A stretch of 64,000 nucleotides of DNA from CANJBX01 sp035556735 (GTDB taxonomy: Bacteria; Pseudomonadota; Alphaproteobacteria; Rhizobiales; Xanthobacteraceae), in the NCBI GenBank assembly GCA_035556735.1, contig DATMFF010000006.1, positions 248,001-312,000 of the forward strand, in the 5' to 3' direction. A program made the translations under genes and the position numbers. The first letter of the stretch is position 1; every line of letters begins with the position of its first letter. Shown piece by piece: positions 9,396 to 21,534 of the stretch. The notes under the pieces were generated by a model. The model ran no database searches. It was given only the letters and a program-made list of their open reading frames with translations, and was not told the DNA's origin.

Positions 9396-10070
9396 ATGGC
9401 CGGCCGCGACAGCGCTATCGTCGAGATCACCCCGGAGGTCCTGCTCAAGGCCTATGCCTGCGGCATCTTCCCGATGGCGGAGCGTGCCGACGATCCCGCG
9501 CTCTACTGGGTCGAACCGGAGATGCGGGGCATCATTCCGCTCACCGGCTTCCACGTGCCGGCGCGGCTCGCCCGCACGGTGCGAGCCGAGCGTTTCACCG
9601 TCGTCGCCAATCGGGATTTCGACGCCGTCATCGACGGGTGCGCGCAGCCCGCGGCCGGCCGCGCGCACACCTGGATCAACCAGCGCATCCGCAAGCTTTA
9701 CCGCGGGCTCTTCGACATCGGCCACTGCCACACCATCGAAGCCTATGACGGCGATGTGCTGGTGGGCGGGCTCTACGGCGTGAGCATGGGCGCGGCGTTC
9801 TTCGGCGAGAGCATGTTCCACCGCGCGCGCGACGCTTCGAAGGTCGCTCTCGTGCATCTCGTGGCGCGGCTGAAGGCCGGTGGCTTTCGCCTGCTCGACA
9901 CGCAGTTCGTCACCGAGCATCTCAAGACGTTCGGCGCCTATGAGGTGCCGCGGCGGCAGTACCACAAGCTCCTGTCCGATGCGCTCGCGAGCGACGCGGA
10001 TTTTCTCGCGATCCCGCCCGATCGTTCCCTATCGGGCGAGGATGCGCTGCGTCTGGCGACCGACCGCTGA
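9396..10070 (+). CDS. aat: Leucyl/phenylalanyl-tRNA--protein transferase
   Basis: A 224-residue enzyme that adds Leu or Phe from aminoacyl-tRNA to N-terminal Arg or Lys of proteins, marking them for ClpS/ClpAP degradation (N-end rule). Family landmarks are LLKAYACGIFPMAE (residues 17-30), YWVEPEMRGIIPL, HTIEAYDGDVLVGGLYGVSMGAAFFGESMF, and LDTQFVTEHLKTFGA. Length matches the family. In related genomes aat sits near accC and the DUF2155 and NDUFA12 genes; that neighbourhood is kept here, although a flippase and a small secreted gene intervene. Confidence 0.96.
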   Translation: MAGRDSAIVEITPEVLLKAYACGIFPMAERADDPALYWVEPEMRGIIPLTGFHVPARLARTVRAERFTVVANRDFDAVIDGCAQPAAGRAHTWINQRIRKLYRGLFDIGHCHTIEAYDGDVLVGGLYGVSMGAAFFGESMFHRARDASKVALVHLVARLKAGGFRLLDTQFVTEHLKTFGAYEVPRRQYHKLLSDALASDADFLAIPPDRSLSGEDALRLATDR

Positions 10071-10095
10071 CGGTCGCGATCGGACGCTTGACGGG

Positions 10096-10533
10096 TTATT
10101 TGCCCGGGGCGGCGAACGAGCCAGGCGTGACCCAGGTGCAGGTGGGGCACCACTGCTTGAGATCGTGCACCTGCTGCCGCCCGGCCCCAGCGTAGGCTAG
10201 GTCCGCGGCGGTCGCCCTCGCCTGCGCGCGGACATGCCCGCGTCTGGCTTTGCGCACTCTCGGCGCCGGCTGCGCCGTCGCCATGCCATAGGCCATTCCG
10301 TACGCGGGCGTCGAACCGTAGTAGCCATAGGCCGGTGCACCACCGTAATAGGCGTAAGGTGCGCCGTAGAAATAGGGTCCCGGCATGTCGAAATAGGCTA
10401 TGCCCGTTCTGTACTGATAGCCGCCCGGACCCCAGTACATGTATGGCTGCGCGTGAGCGACCGTGGCCGTCGAAACTCCGCCCACGACGGCAATCGTCGC
10501 GGCCGCGGCGAGGAACAGCTTGGATAGAGACAT
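10096..10533 (-). CDS. Small secreted Tyr/Gly/Pro-rich protein, unknown function
   Basis: A 145-residue exported protein that I do not recognise. It has a clear signal peptide (MSLSKLFLAAAATIAVVGG..., cleaved after about AHAQ), then a low-complexity segment rich in Tyr, Gly, Ala and Pro, then a basic stretch. The C-terminus has a C-P-T-C pair (WCPTCTWVTPG), possibly a disulfide or metal site. The ATG at 10533 is preferred over a GTG 12 bases upstream because GGAG lies six bases before it and would overlap that GTG. It converges on aat, with the two stops about 25 bases apart. Confidence 0.7.
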   Translation of the reverse strand: MSLSKLFLAAAATIAVVGGVSTATVAHAQPYMYWGPGGYQYRTGIAYFDMPGPYFYGAPYAYYGGAPAYGYYGSTPAYGMAYGMATAQPAPRVRKARRGHVRAQARATAADLAYAGAGRQQVHDLKQWCPTCTWVTPGSFAAPGK

Positions 10534-10847
10534 CGCATTCTCCACGTTGTTATATGACGCGCCCGTCCGAACACCGTTGGGTTCGCGGCGACGTCCACGG
10601 CCCGCGCGGCATCGCGCTGGCCATCAGATGGCTAGCTATTCCTTCCGCCGGGACGGTAAATTGCCCCTTGGGCCAATTGTGTGCGGAGCAAATGCGCTCC
10701 CGTGCGTGCATGCGTACCGGGGCGGATCCGCCGGCTCGGGCGGACCGCGGGCCGTCGAGCGTGACGCGGTCCAACGCACCAATTGTAAACGTTTATTAAG
10801 TATCGCTGGCGCTTGAGGCGCGGCAGGCGCGCCGCGAGTCGCCGTCG
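10534..10847. promoter_or_regulatory. Divergent intergenic region, probable promoters
   Basis: About 314 bases separate two divergent genes. No coding frame looks real. The stretch at 10780-10803 is distinctly AT-rich for this genome and contains the perfect palindrome TAAACGTTTA (10786-10795), about 50 bases before the flippase ATG. This is a plausible promoter or operator for the rightward gene. No terminator-like hairpin with a T-tract is visible. Confidence 0.35.
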
Positions 10848-12107
10848 ATGCTGTCACGTCTGAAGAGCCAGACCCGTCCGCTCGTCCTGATGGCATTGCG
10901 CGTCGGCAGCATGGCGGCGAAGTTCCTGCTCGCGATCTACACGGCGCGCTACCTCGGGCTTGCGGACCTCGGCATCTACGGCCTGCTTGTCGGCGCCGCG
11001 ACGATGGCTCCATGGGCGCTCGGGCTCGGAACCACCGAATGGACGATGCGTCAGATCGCGACGATGCCGCGCGAGGACGCCGCGGCCTGCATCACGACGC
11101 GCCTCGCGCAGCCGCTCGTCCTGCATGCGGTCGCGCAGCCGCTCGCCTATGCGCTCAACGCCGCGCTCGGCGCGCCGATCCCCTGGCCGATCGCATTCGC
11201 CGGCGGTGCCATCCTGCTGCTCGAGCATGTCGCATGCGATGCCAGCGATCTGCTGCTCGCGCGCGGCCGCGCGATGTTCTGCGCGATGCTGCTGTTCGTG
11301 CGCGCCGGGCTTTGGCCCTTCGCGCTGATTGCCGCCGGCATGATCTATCCGCCGTCGCGTTCGCTCGGCTGGTTGCTGGCGTTCTGGATCGGGGGGCTCA
11401 CGCTGGCTTGCGTCGCGCTCGCAATCTATCTCGCCAGCGGCGGCCGATGGCGCCTGATGGCATTGCGGCCGCGCTGGCTCCTCGAGGGCATCCGCGCGAG
11501 CGTCCCGCTCTACATCAAGGACCTCGCGGGCGCGCTCAATCTCTACCTCGACCGCTTTCTGGTCTCGCTCTTCCTCGGGCTCGAGCTCACCGGCGTCTAT
11601 ACGCTCTTCTGGTCGATCGCCAACGTCGTGCACAACCTCGCGGTCGCCTCGATCGTGCAGCCGCAGTTGCCGCAACTGTTCGATGCGGCACGGAAAGGAC
11701 GCGAGTCCTTCCACGCGACCGAGCGTCGCCTGCAGATCGAGCTGGGAGCCTGGACCGCCGCACTCGCCATTGGCGCGCTGGTGCTGATGCCGCTGCTGCT
11801 GCCGCTGATCGGCCGACCGCTGCTCGCGGAGCACCTTTCCGTGTTCTGGATCGTGCTCGCCGCGATGGTGCTGCGCACCGGCGCGGACAGCTACGGCTAT
11901 GCGCTGCTCGCGCTTCACCGCGACCGCGCGATCGCCGTGATCAGCGTCGCGGGCGTCTTGTGCTCGGCGGCGCTCAACACGGTGCTGGTGCCGCTGCTCG
12001 GCCTGCCGGGCGCCGGCTATGCCTTCGTGCTGACGTCGCTGGCGCTGTTCGCTGCGCGCTATTGGCTCACGAGGAGCGCGGGGAATGCAGCCGGCAAGAG
12101 CGTGTAA
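10848..12107 (+). CDS. Polysaccharide flippase-type membrane protein (Wzx/MATE-like)
   Basis: A 419-residue polytopic inner-membrane protein with about 12 hydrophobic segments. The start ALRVGSMAAKFLLAIYTARYLGLADLGIYGLL is typical of oligosaccharide flippases, as is the later DRFLVSLFLGLELTGVYTLFWS. Members move lipid-linked oligosaccharides across the membrane for surface polysaccharide assembly. No glycosyltransferase genes are next to it in this window, so it is an isolated copy and its substrate is unknown. It converges on the DUF2155 gene. Confidence 0.8.
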   Translation: MLSRLKSQTRPLVLMALRVGSMAAKFLLAIYTARYLGLADLGIYGLLVGAATMAPWALGLGTTEWTMRQIATMPREDAAACITTRLAQPLVLHAVAQPLAYALNAALGAPIPWPIAFAGGAILLLEHVACDASDLLLARGRAMFCAMLLFVRAGLWPFALIAAGMIYPPSRSLGWLLAFWIGGLTLACVALAIYLASGGRWRLMALRPRWLLEGIRASVPLYIKDLAGALNLYLDRFLVSLFLGLELTGVYTLFWSIANVVHNLAVASIVQPQLPQLFDAARKGRESFHATERRLQIELGAWTAALAIGALVLMPLLLPLIGRPLLAEHLSVFWIVLAAMVLRTGADSYGYALLALHRDRAIAVISVAGVLCSAALNTVLVPLLGLPGAGYAFVLTSLALFAARYWLTRSAGNAAGKSV

Positions 12108-12154
12108 CGGGAGCGTATAAGGGGCGGAAGGTCTTCCCCTGTTCGCTGCGTCCG

Positions 12155-13060
12155 CTACCGGCGGAACCCGGGCGGCGGCGCCGGCTGGGTGGTCTGGCGC
12201 GGAGCGCGGTCGCCGCGCGAGGGCTGCTGGCGCGGCGCGGGCTGCTGTTGCGCCGGCTGCGTGTCGGCAACCACGGAGGCGCCGCCTTTGCAGTCCTTGA
12301 GCCACACGTCGTAGATCGGGTGCTCGACCGCGTGCAGGCCCGGGCTCGAGGCGAACATCCAACCGGTGAAGATGCGCTTCACCTCGCCCTGCAGCGTGAC
12401 CTCGTCCACTTCGACGAACGAATCGGTGTTGGCGCTTTCGGTCGGCGGGCGCGTGTAGCAGACGCGCGGCGTCACCTGCAGCGCGCCGAACTGTACCGTC
12501 TCGTTCAAGGCCACGTCGAACGTGATGATGCGGCCGGTGACCTTGTCGAGGCCGGTGAACACCGCCGTCGGATTGGGGATCTTCTGCGAGGGCATTTCGG
12601 TGATGACCTCGTCGCCGGGCTGCGGCGCGGCATTGGCCGGCTGCGGCGTGCCGCGCGGCTGGCCCGGTGCCGTCTGCTGCACTGGCGGGAGCGTCGCTCC
12701 CGGAGGCACTGCCTGGGTCGGCGGCAGCGCACCCTGCTGTTGCTGCGGCGGGGCGGCTGATCCGCCCGGCGGCGGCGGCAGCGGCTGCGAGCGCACGACG
12801 CCACCCGGCGGCTGGCGGCTTGCCCCCGGCGACGGCATCCGCTGGCTCGGCGGCGGTGGCGGCGTCATCTCCTCATCGTCCATCTCTTCGGGTGGCATCT
12901 GCTGCGGCATCCCGAGCGGCGGCGGCGCCGAGGGACGGCCGACGTCGGCCGGAGGGCGCGGAGGCTGGAAGATCGAGCCGAACTGGGCGAGCGCGGCGCT
13001 CGAGACGAGGGTCATCGCAGCCGCAGCAAGCACGCGCACAGACGGAGAAGGCGTTGCCAT
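12155..13060 (-). CDS. DUF2155 domain-containing secreted protein
   Basis: A 301-residue exported protein. A signal peptide (residues 1 to about 25, ending ALAQ) is followed by a long Pro/Gln-rich low-complexity linker (about 30-155) and a C-terminal DUF2155 domain (about 165-260; VFTGLDKVTGRIITFDV, VTPRVCYTRPP, GWMFASSPGLHAVEHPIYDVWLKDC). The final 40 residues are again Gln/Pro-rich. Molecular function is unknown. In many alphaproteobacteria the domain is encoded beside aat and the NDUFA12-like gene, as here; the linker is unusually long and low in complexity. Confidence 0.88.
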   Translation of the reverse strand: MATPSPSVRVLAAAAMTLVSSAALAQFGSIFQPPRPPADVGRPSAPPPLGMPQQMPPEEMDDEEMTPPPPPSQRMPSPGASRQPPGGVVRSQPLPPPPGGSAAPPQQQQGALPPTQAVPPGATLPPVQQTAPGQPRGTPQPANAAPQPGDEVITEMPSQKIPNPTAVFTGLDKVTGRIITFDVALNETVQFGALQVTPRVCYTRPPTESANTDSFVEVDEVTLQGEVKRIFTGWMFASSPGLHAVEHPIYDVWLKDCKGGASVVADTQPAQQQPAPRQQPSRGDRAPRQTTQPAPPPGFRR

Positions 13061-13258
13061 TGCGATCAGGTGTTCCGGCTGTGGCGGGAAGCGAGGCGAC
13101 GCGTGCTCCGCCCCATGCCTGCGGTTATCACGCGCGAATGCGGCGGAGAAGGGGCGCGAGCGTGCCGAGCCCGGCGAAGATCAGGTGCTGCACCGGCCGT
13201 CGTGCTCGCAATCGGACGCGAGGTCCAAACGCCATCTTCGCCGATTGCACGCAGGGCG

Positions 13259-13669
13259 TCAGCTTTCCGGACGCCACGCCTTGTAGTCGCCCGTCGCCTT
13301 GGGCCGGCGGCCCTGCGCTAGGGTCGAACCCGGGGGGCGGTGCGCGCCGGGGGTGCCGGTGAGATTCGGACGGTGCGGCTTCCACCACGGACGCGGCGTC
13401 ACCTGCGCCACGGTCGGCGGAACATCGACGATATGGTGCAGCCAGCCGTGCCAGGCAGGCCCCACCGTCGTGGGCTCGGCATAGCCGCCGTAGATCACCC
13501 AGCGCCGCTCGAAGCCCAGGGCCGGGTCGATCTTGCCGCCTTTGGTCCGGTAGTAGGCGTTGCCGAACTCGTCGGAGCCGACGTACTCGCCGTAAAGCCA
13601 GGTCCACAGCTGGATGCCGAAGGTCTGGCCGTTCCACCAGGTGAAGAAGCGCAGCAGCAGCGTTGTCAT
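13259..13669 (-). CDS. NADH:ubiquinone oxidoreductase subunit, NDUFA12 family
   Basis: A 136-residue accessory subunit of respiratory complex I. Hallmarks are the N-terminal FFTWWNGQTFGIQLWTW, VGSDEFGNAYYRTKGG, RRWVIYGGYAEPTTVGPAWHGWLHH and PPTVAQVTPRPWWKPHRPN, all diagnostic for the family, which corresponds to mitochondrial NDUFA12/B17.2. It acts at the inner membrane. It is the upstream gene of a likely two-gene unit with DUF2155, about 200 bases apart. Confidence 0.95.
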   Translation of the reverse strand: MTTLLLRFFTWWNGQTFGIQLWTWLYGEYVGSDEFGNAYYRTKGGKIDPALGFERRWVIYGGYAEPTTVGPAWHGWLHHIVDVPPTVAQVTPRPWWKPHRPNLTGTPGAHRPPGSTLAQGRRPKATGDYKAWRPES

Positions 13670-13794
13670 GGGCGCGTTGATGCCATCGCGGCCCTGCGAT
13701 GTCCAGCCGGCCTTCCCGTACTACCGCCCGCGATGCAGCGAACCCATCCCGGGTCCATACGTTGCCCCATACCTGGACGGACGGAGGGATCTCG

Positions 13795-14976
13795 ATGCTG
13801 CCGGAGCCGCTGGTGGGCGCGATCGAAGCCTCGATCGCCTGGATCGCCATGATTCCGCGCTGGGCGCTGGGCCTGGCGCTGCTCGCGCTCGCCGTGCTGG
13901 CCGCCCTGGCGCTGCACGGCATCGGCAGCGCCCTGATCCGGCGGGCGGTGGCGCCGCGCTGGCCGTTCCTCGCTTCGCTCGTGCGCCGCACGCGCCGCCT
14001 CACCCGCATGGCGCTGCTGCTGCTGGCGGCCGGTCTCGCGCTGCGCTCCGGCCTGTTCGCGGACGCGCTCGCCATCGCCCTGTCCAAGCTCGTGCTGGTG
14101 GGTTTCGTCGTGCTCGCCGGCTGGACCGCGATCGTCGCCACCGCCATTCTCGCCGACGTCTATCTGCTGCGCTTCCGCATCGACACCGAGGACAACCTGC
14201 TCGCGCGCAAGCACGTCACCCAGGTGCGCATCCTCAAGCGCGCGGTCGACGTGCTGATCGTGCTTTTGACCATCGGCGGGGCGCTCGCCATGTTCGAAGC
14301 GGTGCGCAACGTCGGCGTCAGCATCTTCGCGTCCGCCGGCGTCGCCGGCCTTGTCGCCGGCCTTGCCGCGCGGCCGGTGCTCTCCAATCTCATCGCCGGC
14401 GTGCAGATCGCCATGACGCAGCCAATCCGCATCGATGACGTGGTCGTGCTCGAGGGCGAGTTCGGCACCGTCGAGGAGATCACGGCGACCTACGTCGTGG
14501 TCCGCGTATGGGACTGGCGGCGCCTGATCGTGCCGCTCTCGCGCTTCATCGAGCAGCCGTTCCAGAACTGGACGCGCGAGGGCGCCGCCCTCATCGGCAG
14601 CGTCTATTTCTACGTCGACCACACGGTGCCTGTGGCGCGCCTGCGCCAGGCCCTCGAGGAGATCGTGCGGGCCTCCAGGCTGTGGGACGGCGAGGTGGCC
14701 AACCTGCAGGTGACCGACGTGAAGGAGACCACCATCGAGCTGCGCGCACTGGTGAGCGCGCGCTCCTCCGGCGCCGCCTGGGACCTGCGCTGCGAGGTGC
14801 GCGAGAAGCTGATCGACCTCCTGCAGCGCGAGTATCCGGCGGCCCTGCCCCGCCGGCGCCAGGAGCTGGTGGACGGCCGCAGCGAGCGTCCCCTGCGCGG
14901 GGACAGGAACCCGGCAGCCGCGCACCAATCCGAGCCGGTCCGCGGCGAGCCGCGCCCCGCGGCCGCGGGCCGGTGA
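13795..14976 (+). CDS. MscS-family mechanosensitive ion channel
   Basis: A 393-residue membrane protein. Four hydrophobic segments lie before about residue 190; the pore-lining helix carries the Gly/Ala pattern of MscS (SIFASAGVAGLVAGLAARPVL), followed by the beta domain (GVQIAMTQPIRIDDVVVLEGEFGTVEEITATYVVV). It opens on membrane tension to release solutes during hypo-osmotic shock. The ATG at 13795 follows GGAGGG by a good spacing, and the open frame upstream lacks coding character. The last 40 residues are Arg/Pro-rich. Confidence 0.9.
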   Translation: MLPEPLVGAIEASIAWIAMIPRWALGLALLALAVLAALALHGIGSALIRRAVAPRWPFLASLVRRTRRLTRMALLLLAAGLALRSGLFADALAIALSKLVLVGFVVLAGWTAIVATAILADVYLLRFRIDTEDNLLARKHVTQVRILKRAVDVLIVLLTIGGALAMFEAVRNVGVSIFASAGVAGLVAGLAARPVLSNLIAGVQIAMTQPIRIDDVVVLEGEFGTVEEITATYVVVRVWDWRRLIVPLSRFIEQPFQNWTREGAALIGSVYFYVDHTVPVARLRQALEEIVRASRLWDGEVANLQVTDVKETTIELRALVSARSSGAAWDLRCEVREKLIDLLQREYPAALPRRRQELVDGRSERPLRGDRNPAAAHQSEPVRGEPRPAAAGR

Positions 14977-15220
14977 CGGCCGGAGCTCGCGCTGCGGCGA
15001 GAGGGATCTGCCGCCCCGTGCCGGCCGGCCCCGGTGCCCGCTCCGAGCCGCCGACTCACCTTGCGCGATGCAGCGCCGGCGCCGTCCCCGTTTTCCTCAT
15101 GTGACGGAGTTTTTGACAGTTTATGACGCTCGCGCGACGCCGCAGCCTTTTCGAATCTCCCCGACTCATCCGATACTTGGCTCGCCCTCCCCGAAACGAT
15201 CCCCAGAATTCACCGGATTA
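14977..15220. other. Non-coding stretch between mscS-like gene and nrdJ control region
   Basis: This forms the first part of a gap of about 670 bases without a gene. Base composition drops after about 15100. No convincing coding frame is seen on either strand, and no repeat family of this window is present. The nrdJ control elements begin at 15221. Confidence 0.4.
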
Positions 15221-15267
15221 CCCCCAGATTTAGGGGTTGATTCAGATTTGGCCACTAGGTCTTGACC
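15221..15267 (+). promoter_or_regulatory. Pair of NrdR-box-like sites upstream of nrdJ
   Basis: Two 16-mers start exactly 31 bases apart, at 15221-15236 (CCCCCAGATTTAGGGG) and 15252-15267 (CCACTAGGTCTTGACC). Compared with the NrdR box as I recall it (aCaCwAtATaTwGtGt), the first keeps C2, C4, A6, A8, T9, T11, W12, G13 and G15; the second keeps C2, A3, C4, W5, A6, T9, T11, W12 and G13. NrdR, a zinc-finger/ATP-cone repressor of ribonucleotide reductase genes, binds paired boxes separated by whole helical turns, and 31 bp is three turns. The location about 380 bases before nrdJ implies a long leader. Confidence 0.6.
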
Positions 15268-15646
15268 GGCGCGGCGGAGTCGTCCTAGCCTCCTGGTCGT
15301 GCGGCGGGGGTCGGTGCAAGTCCCTCGGCGCGCGCTCCCTGAGAGGCTTGCGAGACCCACCCGCCGGGGCCAATCGGCCTTTGTGGGACGGCGGTCGAGT
15401 CCGTCCCGCACGCCAGACGAAGCAGGGAGAAGCCGGGGCCGGCGGGCGGCAAGCCCTTTCGGACCTCGGTCCCGAGTACCGGCGTCAGACAGAGAGAGCT
15501 TTAGGGGAATCGGGGCGCGTGCGGGACTGGCACGCGTCGCGGGACAGGTGTCGAGTCACTATATGTAAGCGCAGGCCGCGCTCGGAATTGTGCAGGCCCT
15601 GCGCCAAGATAGAGTGATCCGACGCCCAACAGCCGAAGGGGCGAAA
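15268..15646 (+). ncRNA. Candidate structured 5' leader of nrdJ mRNA
   Basis: If transcription starts near the NrdR-like boxes, nrdJ carries a leader of about 350-380 nt. Visible stems are GGGACGG (15385-15391) with CCGTCCC (15401-15407), CGCGTGC (15516-15522) with GCACGCG (15530-15536), and smaller GGCC and CTCGG hairpins around 15367-15475. The string GGTGCAAGTCC (15313-15323) equals a conserved piece of cobalamin riboswitches, but the rest of the B12 core (CCCGC-ACTG and the B12 box) was not found. An RNA family named after nrdJ has been described elsewhere; whether this belongs to it I cannot say. No coding frame is convincing. Confidence 0.45.
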
Positions 15647-19501
<3,855 letters not shown>

Positions 19502-19561
19502 GACAGGGATGCGAGTGGCGCAGCTAAGAAGTTCCACTTACCCGCGGTTCGGACCGATTAC

Positions 19562-21343
19562 ATGGCTTCAAGCGACGATCTCACGGTCAAGGGCGAGTCA
19601 ATTGAGCGGGTCTACGGTCAGTATAACGACCGCAGATACGTAGTGAACCGGCGCTACCAACGCAAACTCATTTGGACTCTCGACGAGAAAATCAGCTTCA
19701 TCGATTCGATTGTTCGAGGCTATCCGGTACCAATTATACTTTTAGCGGAGAACCGAAGCCGCGGAGATAGTTATCTCGAGATTATTGACGGCATGCAGCG
19801 CATAAATGCCATCACGTCGTTTATCGAGAATGATTACGCGGTGGACAGCTGCTATTTCGATTTGAACACTATGGCAATCACAAAGGCAAAGCTGGACAGG
19901 GGCGAGATCGGACAAAAAACTCCTATTATGGACCGACAGAAATGCGTCCGCATTGCCTCCTATCTCGTCCCATTCTCAATTTTTGAATTTTCCGAAGGCT
20001 CAAGTGTCGATGAGGTGTTCCGCCGGATCAATTCAGGCGGACGAAAACTATCACGCCAAGAATTGCGCGCGGCCGGCGCAACAGGGCAATTTGCTCAGGT
20101 GGTCCGCCAAATTGCGGCGAAGATTCGCGGCGACGATTCCCATTCCGACGTCTTGCGTCTGAATGAGATGAAAAATATCAGCATCACAAATAAAGACCTC
20201 GCTTACGGCATTGCCGTGGATGAGTTGTTTTGGGTCAAGCAGGGCATTCTCACAAAGGAACAGGTACGCGAAAGCCGCGATGAAGAGCTACTTGCCGATA
20301 TCATCGCATACATGGTGAGTGATCCGCCCCCTTCCTCACGAGCGGAATTTCTCGACGACTTTTTCTCCCCTGGCGATGATCAAGCCTCCCAAACGCGGTT
20401 TGAGGAAATTGAACGAGCGATTCAGAAGCGCACCGCCGAAATAACCATTATCGACTTTCAACGGGCCTTCGACCAGCTTCGCCTGACGTTGGATGCGTCC
20501 GGAAAAACGTTTGGCCAGCTGCTTTTCGATGAGCAGCCAGCAAGAGCGCCACGATACTTTCAGGCAGTTTTGCTGGCGTTCTACGAACTGACTATCCGCA
20601 AAAGTAAGGAGGTCAAAGACCGCTCTTCACTTGTGAAGAGGATGGACAATGGGGCAAAGGGAATAGCCGTGCCGGAGGGAGGACGGTGGGGGGCAGAGCA
20701 ACGGCAAACAGCCGTGCACGCGCTTGTGGGAGTATATGGTCCCTTTTTTGGGGACGCTACCGCTCAGGATCCAGCACTCGTTCATTGGATAACGCAGTTG
20801 GAAAATATTCTATCCCAATCCTACACGGAGCAGAGCGCTTACGACTTCAAACAAGGACTCCTTAGACTGGACGACAAGTCCTTTGACGAAGATAGCTTTG
20901 CCAAAATTCTCCAAACGTGCGTGGGCATAGCCAATCTTGAGAAGGGAGCGCGCGGTTATGTGTTGGTAGGCGTGGCCGACACATCGGCCACCGCCATTCG
21001 AGTGGAAAAACTGTTCGGAATATCTGCCCGTGCCTTTGACCGCTTTTTTGTTGTCGGAGTTGAGCACGAAGCGCAGCAAATGGGCAAAACACTAGATCAA
21101 TTGTTTCAGATGATAGTCGAAAAGATAAAAGCGTCGAAGGTGTCGGCGCCTCTTCGAGATCATATTTGCAAACATCTGAAGCTTGTACGTTATTATGATA
21201 AGAGCATTTTGGTCTTCGAAATCAAGGGCCAAGACGATCCCAGCAATTACGACGGGGAGTACTTCATCCGAAATGGCGCTCAAGTAAACAAAATCGCAAG
21301 CGCCGATTTGGCGACGTTCGTTCGCCAATATATCGGCGCCTAA
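19562..21343 (+). CDS. DUF262 (ParB/Srx-fold) - AlbA_2/Schlafen-like fusion protein, putative defence gene
   Basis: A 593-residue protein. Residues 1 to about 180 match DUF262: the substrate/nuclease loop IIDGMQRINAI (D76-R80, where many relatives have DGQQR) and FRRINSGGRKLSRQELR (153-169). The middle (about 180-410) is helical. Residues about 420-590 look like a Schlafen-type AlbA_2 domain: YDFKQG (427-432), a GYVLVGVAD core (465-473), and EYFIRNGAQVNKI (566-578). DUF262 is the GmrS/DndB-related domain found in phage defence and modified-DNA restriction; AlbA_2 domains bind nucleic acid. The gene is visibly AT-richer than its neighbours (one sampled 60-base line: 26 G+C here, 40 in nrdJ) and begins 60 bases after nrdJ, suggesting transfer. 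Confidence 0.78.
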   Translation: MASSDDLTVKGESIERVYGQYNDRRYVVNRRYQRKLIWTLDEKISFIDSIVRGYPVPIILLAENRSRGDSYLEIIDGMQRINAITSFIENDYAVDSCYFDLNTMAITKAKLDRGEIGQKTPIMDRQKCVRIASYLVPFSIFEFSEGSSVDEVFRRINSGGRKLSRQELRAAGATGQFAQVVRQIAAKIRGDDSHSDVLRLNEMKNISITNKDLAYGIAVDELFWVKQGILTKEQVRESRDEELLADIIAYMVSDPPPSSRAEFLDDFFSPGDDQASQTRFEEIERAIQKRTAEITIIDFQRAFDQLRLTLDASGKTFGQLLFDEQPARAPRYFQAVLLAFYELTIRKSKEVKDRSSLVKRMDNGAKGIAVPEGGRWGAEQRQTAVHALVGVYGPFFGDATAQDPALVHWITQLENILSQSYTEQSAYDFKQGLLRLDDKSFDEDSFAKILQTCVGIANLEKGARGYVLVGVADTSATAIRVEKLFGISARAFDRFFVVGVEHEAQQMGKTLDQLFQMIVEKIKASKVSAPLRDHICKHLKLVRYYDKSILVFEIKGQDDPSNYDGEYFIRNGAQVNKIASADLATFVRQYIGA

Positions 21344-21534
21344 GGCTGTTCGATTTCTTGTTCTAGCCAGCGTAGTGCGGCTGCCGGCGTTCTGAACTTC
21401 GAGTAGTCAGTGACCAGCGCCGTGCAAGCCACCCCGCCGCGTTGCCCGCGGCCAATCAGAGAGTGACGAGAGAAGAAGTCCACCGACCGCCATCCCGCGG
21501 CTAGATGCGATACGGAGACCAGCTTTGTTCTACC
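21340..21534 (-). other. Open reading frame without a start codon between the two island genes
   Basis: Reading leftward, 64 sense codons run from just after a double TGA (21540-21535) to a TAG at 21342-21340. The peptide looks protein-like (ALVTDYSKFRTPAAALRWL near its end), but no ATG exists; the first possible start is GTG at 21483. It touches the ends of both island genes. It could be the remnant of a gene cut when the island arrived, a small 47-residue gene, or chance. I do not recognise it. Confidence 0.25.

Noticed and set aside
15313..15440. A cobalamin riboswitch call for the nrdJ leader
   Set aside because: Only the GGTGCAAGTCC element fits. The B12 box and the CCCGC-ACTG segment were not found, so it is reported as an unclassified structured leader.
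15554..15571. A third NrdR-like site (CACTATATGTA) near the nrdJ start
   Set aside because: Only the left half matches, and it has no partner at a helical-turn spacing, so it is probably chance.
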